A stretch of 33,511 nt of DNA from an uncultured Cellvibrionales bacterium (GTDB taxonomy: Bacteria; Pseudomonadota; Gammaproteobacteria; Pseudomonadales; Porticoccaceae), in assembly GCA_913031145.1 (NCBI GenBank), contig CAJWCO010000029.1, positions 1 to 33,511 on the forward strand, given 5' to 3'. The translations under genes were made by a program, and so were the position numbers. This document shows positions 27,337 to 33,511 of the stretch, one piece after another. Each line of letters begins with the position of its first letter. Within the stretch, counting starts at the first letter, position 1. The notes below the pieces were generated by a model. That model saw nothing but the letters and a program-made list of their open reading frames with translations, was not told where the DNA came from and did not search any database.

Positions 27337-28040
27337 TGACTGAGCGTAAATCGATTGTGGTGACCCACAGGCCCGGTCAGCGGCTCTTTTTTGGGGTGCT
27401 AGCCGCAATGGCCATTGTATTGGCCTTGATGATAGGGCGGTATTGGGGTGGGTTCGAATCGGGTCGCATTATGGCGGAGAAGACTCGTCTGGAGGACAAG
27501 TTGGCGGCGCAGGCTAATGACTTAATGCTCCGCGAGGGCCAACTTAATAAGCTTCTGTTGAGTTCCGAAGTCGATGCGGTTGCTTTGGAAAATACGCGCC
27601 AACAGATGGTGATTTTACAGCGTCAGATTTATGCCCGAGATGAAGACTTGAAGCTTTATCGGGATTTGTTGCAAGACAACAATGCACCTAGCGGGCTGTC
27701 CGTGGGGGATTTCAGTTTAACTATGCTGGACGATCAGCGGGTAAAGTATCGGTGGGTGGCGCGACAGAAAACCGCGAAAATGAAATTGCTCAGCGTGTTT
27801 GCGGATGTTCGGGTTGAAGGTAAAAAAAACGGCGATAGTGTGACTTTGAGTTTGGATGTACTTGACGAGCAGGTGGATACTATGCCGTTAAAGCTTGAAT
27901 TTAAGTACTTTTCGATCCAGCAAGGTATTATGGAATTGCCCTATGGCTTTGAGCCTGCTAACGTTGTGGTATCACTGCGTTATACGTGGGAGAAAAAAGT
28001 CGTGTTAACGCAGGATTTTGTTTGGAAATACGAGGAGTAA
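27336..28040 (+). CDS. Membrane-anchored coiled-coil protein (DUF6776-like)
   Basis: A 234-residue inner-membrane protein with one N-terminal helix (about residues 17-38), a coiled coil (about 45-110, EKTRLEDKLAAQANDLMLRE onward) and a periplasmic beta-rich domain ending with TWEKKVVLTQDFVWKYEE. The layout fits the DUF6776 group found between argC and bactofilin in related bacteria; I recall the name from context and have not searched. A cell-shape or envelope role with the neighbouring bactofilin is inference. A GTG one codon upstream (27333) is an alternative start. Confidence 0.75.
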   Translation: MTERKSIVVTHRPGQRLFFGVLAAMAIVLALMIGRYWGGFESGRIMAEKTRLEDKLAAQANDLMLREGQLNKLLLSSEVDAVALENTRQQMVILQRQIYARDEDLKLYRDLLQDNNAPSGLSVGDFSLTMLDDQRVKYRWVARQKTAKMKLLSVFADVRVEGKKNGDSVTLSLDVLDEQVDTMPLKLEFKYFSIQQGIMELPYGFEPANVVVSLRYTWEKKVVLTQDFVWKYEE

Positions 28041-28042
28041 CT

Positions 28043-28450
28043 ATGTTTGGTAGTAAAGATAGTGGATCCGCGCACGGAGCAACGACCCTGATAGCACAAG
28101 GCACGCGAGTGGAGGGCGATGTTCATTTTACTGGGTGCCTGGAGATTGAGGGCACCGTGGTAGGAAATATCCGTTCCGAGGACCAAAACTCACGTGTTAG
28201 GGTTCTCAGTGGGGGGTTACTGGAGGGTGAAATCTGGGTAGGCGACGTGGTTGTTAATGGTCGCGTCAATGGCAATATTCATGCCTCCAATTTGGTTAGG
28301 TTAGCGTCAAAGGCAGCTATAGAGGGCAACATTCACTATACTTTGATCGAAGTGGAAAAAGGCGCTGAGGTGGTGGGGAGTTTTGTGCTTGAACAAGCAA
28401 CAAATAATGTAACCAGTTTCCCGAAAGAGGCGCAGGCCGCAGACAGTTAA
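28043..28450 (+). CDS. Bactofilin
   Basis: Polymer-forming cytoskeletal protein of the bactofilin family. The 135-residue product has the central beta-helix ([67 protein letters not shown]) between short disordered ends, the standard build. GAGGAG sits directly before ATG 28043; an open frame reaching back to 27986 inside the previous gene is not the likely start. Bactofilins organise local cell-wall synthesis; the downstream anmK and M23 peptidase genes are also wall-related, though on the other strand. Confidence 0.92.
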   Translation: MFGSKDSGSAHGATTLIAQGTRVEGDVHFTGCLEIEGTVVGNIRSEDQNSRVRVLSGGLLEGEIWVGDVVVNGRVNGNIHASNLVRLASKAAIEGNIHYTLIEVEKGAEVVGSFVLEQATNNVTSFPKEAQAADS

Positions 28451-28514
28451 GTGTGGCCCCTTGAGCGCAGGATTCTCGACTAGACGAACAGCTAAGGTAA
28501 GAGGTGAAGGGCCG

Positions 28515-28868
28515 ATGTCAGAGGTGGAAATCTATACTCCATGTGCGTTAGCGATTACGTCCAGTGCCGTGACGAAATTGAAAACGTTAAAGGCAGAAGA
28601 AGACAATGAAGAGTTGAAACTCCGCGTTTATGTGACGGGGGGTGGCTGTTCTGGGTTTCAATATGGTTTTGCATTCGAGGAGGCGATGTCAGAAGACGAC
28701 ACGCCAGTATCGCGCGACGGGGTAACCGTGTTAGTAGATTCGCTGAGTTATCAATACCTTGTCGGTTCTACAATTGACTATGAACAGAGTTTGATGGGGT
28801 CACGGTTTATGGTGACTAATCCGAATGCTCAGACGACCTGCGGTTGCGGCGCTTCTTTTTCTATTTAA
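28515..28868 (+). CDS. erpA: Iron-sulfur cluster insertion protein ErpA
   Basis: A-type carrier that delivers Fe-S clusters to proteins, including isoprenoid synthesis enzymes. The 117-residue product has the three conserved cysteines C45 ([11 protein letters not shown]), C109 and C111 (TTCGCGASF). GAGGTGAAGG precedes the ATG at 28515, which fits E. coli ErpA (114 residues); the frame extends to 28461 but the extra 18 residues lack family features. Its stop is only 6 bases from the convergent anmK stop. Confidence 0.95.
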   Translation: MSEVEIYTPCALAITSSAVTKLKTLKAEEDNEELKLRVYVTGGGCSGFQYGFAFEEAMSEDDTPVSRDGVTVLVDSLSYQYLVGSTIDYEQSLMGSRFMVTNPNAQTTCGCGASFSI

Positions 28869-28874
28869 AGAGCG

Positions 28875-30023
28875 CTACTTTGGTGTTACGTGGTAAATGC
28901 CGCCGAGCACTGACGGGCTGCATGCACCTGTTACGTTAGTGACGTTTCCGGGAAGCCGGTTAATCCGGCGCATTGCAAGCCAGGCAAAGGCGACTGCCTC
29001 GACCCAGTCCGGACCAATACCGAGGGCTTCTGTCGTGTCTAATTTGACGGGTAACAATCGATTCCGCAAGCAAGACATTAGCGCACCATTATGCGCCCCG
29101 CCACCGCACACGTAGACTTCTTCCACCTGCCCGTCAAGACGTTCGATGCTGCTAGCAACACTGTCGACAGTTAATTCGAGCAGCGTTGCTTGAACATCTG
29201 CCGGAGCCAAGTTTGTTTCGGATAGGTCACTGCTTGCGAGCGCTTCGTTTAACCAGTCGAGATTAAACAACTCGCGCCCCGTGCTTTTTGGGCCCCGTTC
29301 GGCAAAAAAAGGGTGCTTTTGGAGGTGTTCCAATAGATGTTTAGATGCCTTGCCACTTGCTGCCCAAACCCCATTACCGTCGAAGGCCCTCTCATGGTGT
29401 AGCTGACACCAATCGTCTAGTAAACGGTTACCTGGGCCGGTGTCGAATCCACATACGACTCCCTCAGGCGGCAGTGAACTGATATTAGCGATACCCCCAA
29501 TGTTGAGTATGACCCGATGATGTTGTGGATCATGAAACGCGCTCTGATGAAAAGCTGGCACCAAAGGAGCGCCTTGACCTCCGTTGGCTATGTCTGCGCG
29601 TCTAAAATCAGCAACCACTTGGCAGCCCGTGCGAGCTGAAATCACGTTAGGGTCTCCGATTTGTTGAGAAAACGCGACGCGGTTTAAGCCGGGGGGAGCG
29701 TGGCGGACGGTCTGACCATGGCTGCCAATCGCCGCAACGTTGTGCGGTGTCAAGTTAAGTTGGCTCATGAGGGCCAGGCTCGCGTCTGCGAGGATCTCGC
29801 CCATGTGAACATCTGTTTCAGCGTAACGTTGTACCGTATCCGCATTTTCATGGCAAAGTGCCACCACGTTATCACGGAGCGCTTTTGGGATGGCGTGGCT
29901 ATGAGTGCCGATAATGGCGGGTTGGTTTACGTTAAAGTGTGTGGCGACCGTGTCTATGCTGTCCATACTCGTACCGGACATTAGTCCGATATAGCATTTT
30001 ACCGGTCGCACAGGCACGGACAA
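28875..30023 (-). CDS. anmK: Anhydro-N-acetylmuramic acid kinase
   Basis: Phosphorylates and opens 1,6-anhydro-MurNAc released during peptidoglycan recycling. The 382-residue product (E. coli 369) has the ATP-binding MSGTSMDSIDTV near the N-terminus, GSHGQTVRH (about 102-110), NIGGIANIS, GFDTGPGNRLLDDW and the C-terminal CGGGAHN. The reading begins with TTG directly after the TAA of the M23 peptidase gene (TAATTG); GTG codons 3 and 5 are alternatives, and the family requires some residues before MSGTS. The adjoining peptidase gene suggests a joint wall-remodelling and recycling unit. Confidence 0.95.
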   Translation of the reverse strand: MSVPVRPVKCYIGLMSGTSMDSIDTVATHFNVNQPAIIGTHSHAIPKALRDNVVALCHENADTVQRYAETDVHMGEILADASLALMSQLNLTPHNVAAIGSHGQTVRHAPPGLNRVAFSQQIGDPNVISARTGCQVVADFRRADIANGGQGAPLVPAFHQSAFHDPQHHRVILNIGGIANISSLPPEGVVCGFDTGPGNRLLDDWCQLHHERAFDGNGVWAASGKASKHLLEHLQKHPFFAERGPKSTGRELFNLDWLNEALASSDLSETNLAPADVQATLLELTVDSVASSIERLDGQVEEVYVCGGGAHNGALMSCLRNRLLPVKLDTTEALGIGPDWVEAVAFAWLAMRRINRLPGNVTNVTGACSPSVLGGIYHVTPK

Positions 30024-31397
30024 TTAGTTGACATAAGCTTTTCCAGACTCTGAGGCGGTCGCCTGTCGCGATGCCTGTTCATAGATGTTGAGTTTCACTA
30101 ACAAGGGTTTAGTTGTTTGTTCAAACCGCTCACGTTCTTTCGCGTCGATGGGATCCGCTTGCGGAAGTTTGACGGTTCTGGGGTTTTGATGGACCCCGTG
30201 GACTAAAAATTCATAGTGCAGGTGAGGCCCCGTAGAGTAGCCTGTTGAACCCACCGTGCCGATCATCATGCGCTGAGATACCGTCTGCCCCACACGGACT
30301 TTACGTTCATGTAGGTGCAAATACTTGGTCATGTACGTCTGTCCGTGCTGTAAAAATACATAGTTGCCGTTGGCTTTGCTAAAACCTGATGCGGCCACTT
30401 TGCCTTTGCCCGCGGCGTAAACCGGGGTGCCGCGCGGTGCCGCGTAATCAACGCCTCTGTGGGCTTTGATTTTCTTATGTATGGGGTGCTTGCGCCTGAG
30501 ATTAAATCCAGACGTGATGCGAAAGATATCCAGCGGTGTGCGCAAAAAGGTTTTGCGCATACTGAGCCCCTCTGGGGAATAATAGAGCGTTGAGCCGTCG
30601 CTATGTTGATAGCGAACCGCACGAAAGGTTTTTCCGCGGTTTGTGAATGATGCCGCGATTATATCCCCGGCATCGAGTTTTTCTCCGTCGAGATAACGTT
30701 CTTCGAATAATAACGAAAATCTATCGCCTTCGCGAATATCGAAGACAAAATCAATATCCCAACCGAAAATATTAGCGACTTCCATGATGATGTTGTCCGG
30801 CAACTGTGCGCGTTTGGCTGAGTTGTAAAGTGAGTCAGTAATCACACCTTGACGGAAACCCAAAAGTACTTCAGCTTTCCGCTCCCGTTTTTCTGTTCGG
30901 TAACCGCCGTCTTGGGAAATAAAAATATAACGCATTAGAGGTGACTTAATATACTCTAATTCGCGTAGCTGATTACTGCTATCTAAACCAATCCGAAAGC
31001 GTTCACCAGGGTATAGATTACCCAAGACTTCGCCGCCAGGCGACGCGGTCAGGTTAAAAATTGCGCTGGTGGGTATATTGGCTCGTTGAAATAGCGTTGA
31101 TAAGTTATCTCCGTTTCGCACTCTTTCGGAGTGCCAGCGGAGGGCTAACGAGTCTTGTTGCAAATGGGGAATAATCGGCATGGGTGCAGGCGCGCTTGGT
31201 GCGCTTAACTTGAGTTCAATAGCTTCAACAACCTGTCGTTTGTCCTGATCTAAACGATTTGGCATTAAAAGAAGTAGCACAATGCAAAGACTGACCGTCA
31301 GGGCAGCAAAGAGATGCGCCTGCGGAAAGCGGCGAATAACCGACCATACTAGCTCTGGAATCCTTTGGGGGCCTTTAAATCTACTTTCTAAACGCAT
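30024..31397 (-). CDS. mepM: M23-family murein endopeptidase (MepM-like)
   Basis: A 457-residue membrane-anchored wall hydrolase expected to cut peptide cross-links so that new peptidoglycan can be inserted. One transmembrane helix lies at about residues 27-46. An OapA/LysM-like binding region follows (RVRNGDNLSTLFQRANI, 92-108), then a linker domain (FVFDIREGDRFSLLFEE) and the C-terminal LytM domain (about 295-405). Metal ligands are H313 and D317 (HRGVDYAAPRGT) and H394 with H392 (PHLHYEF), so it appears catalytically complete. It is followed without a gap by anmK and is divergent from tyrS. Confidence 0.92.
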   Translation of the reverse strand: MRLESRFKGPQRIPELVWSVIRRFPQAHLFAALTVSLCIVLLLLMPNRLDQDKRQVVEAIELKLSAPSAPAPMPIIPHLQQDSLALRWHSERVRNGDNLSTLFQRANIPTSAIFNLTASPGGEVLGNLYPGERFRIGLDSSNQLRELEYIKSPLMRYIFISQDGGYRTEKRERKAEVLLGFRQGVITDSLYNSAKRAQLPDNIIMEVANIFGWDIDFVFDIREGDRFSLLFEERYLDGEKLDAGDIIAASFTNRGKTFRAVRYQHSDGSTLYYSPEGLSMRKTFLRTPLDIFRITSGFNLRRKHPIHKKIKAHRGVDYAAPRGTPVYAAGKGKVAASGFSKANGNYVFLQHGQTYMTKYLHLHERKVRVGQTVSQRMMIGTVGSTGYSTGPHLHYEFLVHGVHQNPRTVKLPQADPIDAKERERFEQTTKPLLVKLNIYEQASRQATASESGKAYVN

Positions 31398-31423
31398 GTT
31401 GATGAGCTAGCAAAAAAACATGC

Positions 31424-31588
31424 ATGAGTTTATATGAAGAAATCGATCTATGGCAATCTCTTGCGGAACTTTCTGGACAAAAACCTTATGTCGCGATCAG
31501 TCGCGTTAAACACGGAGGGCTCCAGCCTCTTGTATTTGCTGTGCCAACCTGTAGAGTTACTTGCTTCTTAATTTACACGTTTAAATAG
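31424..31588 (+). CDS. Possible 54-codon small ORF before tyrS
   Basis: An ATG at 31424 opens a 54-codon frame (MSLYEEIDLWQSLAELSGQK to ...FLIYTFK) ending at TAG 31586-31588, seven bases before tyrS. The first 30 residues are protein-like and acidic/amphipathic; the rest is Cys- and Val-rich. No Shine-Dalgarno sequence is visible, and the frame covers the region that should hold the tyrS promoter. It may be chance, a leader or a decayed gene. Confidence 0.25.
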   Translation: MSLYEEIDLWQSLAELSGQKPYVAISRVKHGGLQPLVFAVPTCRVTCFLIYTFK

Positions 31589-31595
31589 CATTCTC

Positions 31596-32897
31596 ATGGG
31601 ACAAGCAGGCAAGCAATTGTTGGAGCAACTAGGCGCGCGCGGACTCATTGCGCAGCAGTCGGCGGGGCAAGAGTTAGAGGCGCATCTCGACTCGCCGCGC
31701 GTCGTATATTGCGGCTTTGATCCAACGGCCGACAGTTTACATATAGGCAGCTTAGTACCCTTACTGATGTTACGACGGTTCCAAGAGGCGGGTCATCAAC
31801 CCGTCGTGTTGGTGGGTGGTTCCACAGGACTCATCGGCGATCCCAGTTTTAAGGCTGAAGAGCGCAAACTAAACAGTCCGGATGTGGTTGCGGGTTGGGT
31901 GGGCAAGTTGCAGCGTCAAACGATGCAGTTTTTAGATTTTGACACCGCGGAAAGTAATGGGGCTTTAGTGGTCAACAATCTTGACTGGACAGAAGATATA
32001 CGTGTCTTAGATTTTCTGCGCGATGTGGGTAAGCATTTTTCGATTAATACCATGGTGTCAAGAGAGTCGGTTAAGCAGCGTATTGATCGCGAAGGGGCGG
32101 GGATGTCATTCACAGAATTCTCGTATTCGCTGTTGCAGGGGCTGGATTTTGCAGAGCTATATCGTCGCCATCAGGTCACGGTGCAGATCGGCGGTAGTGA
32201 CCAGTGGGGGAATATTGTTAGCGGTGTTGATCTTGCGCGACGACAATCTCAAGCGCATTGCTTTGGTTTAACGATGCCTCTCATTACCAAAGCGGACGGC
32301 ACCAAGTTTGGAAAAACAGAAGCAGGTACTGTTTGGCTGGATGCACAGAAAACATCGCCGTTCCGGTTTTATCAATTTTGGTTGAATGCGGCAGACGCAG
32401 ACGTTTACCGATTTCTGCGGTATTTCACGTTTTTGCCCGTGGACGAAATTGCGGCGTTAGAAGCCAAAGATCGTTCCTCATTGGGGCGGCGCGATGGACA
32501 AACCATTTTAGCGACAGAGGTTACAAAATTAGTGCATGGCGAGCGCGCGCTAATGGCCGCAAAGCGCATTACAGAGACGCTGTTCAGTGGTGACGCGTCG
32601 GGACTTGCGGAGGACGATTTTAAGCAGCTTGTCCAGGATGGACTGCCGTGCTCAACGATCGAGCGTGCGGACAAGCGACCGTTGACCCAGTTGCTAGTCG
32701 ATTGTGAGATCGCGAATTCGGGTCGGGAGGTAAAGGATGCGCTGACTCGCAGTGCTGTTTTTATCAATGGTAAGAGTATCTCGATGGCAGATAACATGCT
32801 CTCTGAACGAAATTTTGCGTCAGAGCGCGCGTATTTTGGTCGATATTTTTTGATTCGCTTGGGTAAGAAGAAATATCATCTTCTTGAGCACTGCTAG
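31596..32897 (+). CDS. tyrS: Tyrosyl-tRNA synthetase
   Basis: Class I aminoacyl-tRNA synthetase charging tRNA-Tyr. The 433-residue product has the HIGH-type motif HIGS (49-52), the tyrosine pocket residues around YCGFDPTADSLH and QIGGSDQWGN (197-206), and the KMSKS-type motif KFGKT (237-241). The S4 RNA-binding domain covers about 360-425. The ATG at 31596 gives the family N-terminus. It is the last gene before the rRNA operon, as around tyrZ in P. aeruginosa; the KFGKT form, also used by E. coli TyrS, is a common variant. Confidence 0.96.
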   Translation: MGQAGKQLLEQLGARGLIAQQSAGQELEAHLDSPRVVYCGFDPTADSLHIGSLVPLLMLRRFQEAGHQPVVLVGGSTGLIGDPSFKAEERKLNSPDVVAGWVGKLQRQTMQFLDFDTAESNGALVVNNLDWTEDIRVLDFLRDVGKHFSINTMVSRESVKQRIDREGAGMSFTEFSYSLLQGLDFAELYRRHQVTVQIGGSDQWGNIVSGVDLARRQSQAHCFGLTMPLITKADGTKFGKTEAGTVWLDAQKTSPFRFYQFWLNAADADVYRFLRYFTFLPVDEIAALEAKDRSSLGRRDGQTILATEVTKLVHGERALMAAKRITETLFSGDASGLAEDDFKQLVQDGLPCSTIERADKRPLTQLLVDCEIANSGREVKDALTRSAVFINGKSISMADNMLSERNFASERAYFGRYFLIRLGKKKYHLLEHC

Positions 32898-32958
32898 TCG
32901 CGCGCCTCTTTTTTGTCTCCCTGCGAGGTCGGGTATATTGGCTATTCCTCGAGACGAG

Positions 32959-32978
32959 GCGGCGTCAACGAACGCCGC
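32959..32978. terminator. GC-rich hairpin after tyrS
   Basis: GCGGCGT (32959-32965) and ACGCCGC (32972-32978) make a perfect 7-bp stem with a 6-base loop, 60 bases after the tyrS stop. CCTCG-AGA-CGAGG just before it forms an alternative small stem. No T-run follows, so terminator status is tentative. Confidence 0.35.
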
Positions 32979-33002
32979 TATGACGGAAGTTGAAAATAGT
33001 TG

Positions 33003-33030
33003 TTGACTGTGGCCTGCGCGACTGTAGAAT
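33003..33030 (+). promoter_or_regulatory. rRNA operon promoter P1
   Basis: TTGACT (33003-33008), a 16-base spacer and TAGAAT (33025-33030) are followed by the discriminator GCGCCCAC, as in stringently controlled rrn P1 promoters. Predicted start near 33037. Confidence 0.75.
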
Positions 33031-33182
33031 GCGCCCACTTCAACAGCGGTTGACGCAGGCCCAATAAGCGCCGTTGAGTTTTGCGGATTAGTTGGTTCGA
33101 CTTGTACCAGTGTTGATCGTAAGTCTGATATTAGGTGTAGTGACGCACTTCGTAACGTCGGGAACGACACAGTTTAAAATAC

Positions 33183-33220
33183 GCGTCGAAAGGTTAAAAA
33201 TATATATTTATTTTCGACGC
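33183..33220. repeat. Inverted repeat flanking the AT-rich element upstream of P2
   Basis: GCGTCGAA (33183-33190) and TTCGACGC (33213-33220) are perfect 8-base arms around a 22-base almost pure A/T core. The core has the look of an UP element for RNA polymerase alpha subunits and ends 5 bases before the P2 -35 box. Confidence 0.75.
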
Positions 33221-33225
33221 GATGG

Positions 33226-33253
33226 TTGACAAAAACGTGGCTATCTATAAAAT
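33226..33253 (+). promoter_or_regulatory. rRNA operon promoter P2
   Basis: TTGACA (33226-33231), 16-base spacer, TAAAAT (33248-33253), then ACGCCACCCGC. The consensus -35, near-consensus -10 and GC-rich discriminator resemble E. coli rrn P1 promoters. The AT-rich region directly upstream should strengthen it. Confidence 0.85.
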
Positions 33254-33260
33254 ACGCCAC

Positions 33261-33320
33261 CCGCTCATTGAAGCGGTTAGCTCTTTAAAAATATAATCAA
33301 GCAATGCGTGTGGGCACTTG
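33261..33320 (+). promoter_or_regulatory. rrn leader with boxB, boxA and boxC-like elements
   Basis: CCGCT-CATTGA-AGCGG (33261-33276) is a boxB-type hairpin, GCTCTTTAA (33280-33288) is the boxA antitermination signal bound by NusB-S10, and GTGTGGGCACTTG (33308-33320) matches the conserved block after boxA in E. coli rrn leaders. These recruit the rRNA antitermination complex. Confidence 0.85.
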
Positions 33321-33471
33321 CTGAATGATTCGGGACAATGAATCATCACAAGCAAGTGACTCATCGATTCATTACGAATAGGTAGTACAGTTTTGTGATA
33401 CTGAGATTTGAATGGTAAAGCAGGTTTTTGCGTAACCATTCCCTCCTCCCTAACGGGTGAGGTTAAAGATT

Positions 33472-33511
33472 AAACTGAAGAGTTTGATCATGGCTCAGAT
33501 TGAACGCTGGC
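33472..33511 (+). rRNA. rrs: 16S ribosomal RNA, 5' end only
   Basis: The last 40 bases match the universal start of bacterial 16S rRNA (GAAGAGTTTGATCATGGCTC, then AGATTGAACGCTGGC). The predicted first base is 33472 by comparison with E. coli. The gene continues beyond the window. The leader between P2 and the gene is about 210 bases. Confidence 0.97.

Overview
The window looks like the chromosome of a marine-type gammaproteobacterium. The evidence is gene order shared with Pseudomonas and E. coli (from memory, not searched): ygfB-pepP-ubiH-ubiI divergent from zapA-6S RNA-fau, and argC-(membrane protein)-bactofilin-erpA-anmK-M23 peptidase-tyrS-rRNA operon, which matches the order around tyrZ in P. 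aeruginosa. The large secreted protein with thrombospondin type 3 repeats and a dockerin-like module is a type I associate with marine gammaproteobacteria. Lineage below class level is inference.

Positions 1 to about 10,200 are an AT-richer accessory region ending in a tyrosine recombinase gene beside rpiA. It mixes a few intact genes with many broken ones. Intact genes are a secreted two-fold-repeat protein (164-931), a 1437-residue secreted mosaic protein (3258-7571), a small secreted nuclease (7879-8337) and the integrase (9275-10153). Broken genes are an IS3-type transposase 3' end, a T7-like replicative helicase lacking its primase half, the last 68 codons of an alternative oxidase joined head-to-head to that helicase, and a Sel1-repeat gene with three stop codons and a frameshift.

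From 10,290 to the end the window is compact core genome: rpiA / ilvA (divergent), pyk-fau-6S RNA-zapA-small coiled-coil gene on the minus strand, ygfB-pepP-ubiH-ubiI on the plus strand (ubiquinone hydroxylases), an rRNA methyltransferase of the RsmC/RlmG type, hemB and hemL (tetrapyrrole synthesis, joined later by hemJ), a GhrA-type reductase, a SIMPL-domain protein, argC and its followers, anmK with an M23 endopeptidase (cell-wall turnover and recycling), and tyrS. The window ends 40 bases into a 16S rRNA gene preceded by two rrn-type promoters, a boxB-boxA antitermination leader and an AT-rich upstream element.

I found no CRISPR array, no tRNA gene and no complete insertion sequence. I did not find a clearly new multi-gene system. 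The best candidates for a second look are the helicase/alternative-oxidase junction, the secreted mosaic protein with only three RCC1-type units, and the duplicated secreted protein at the left end.
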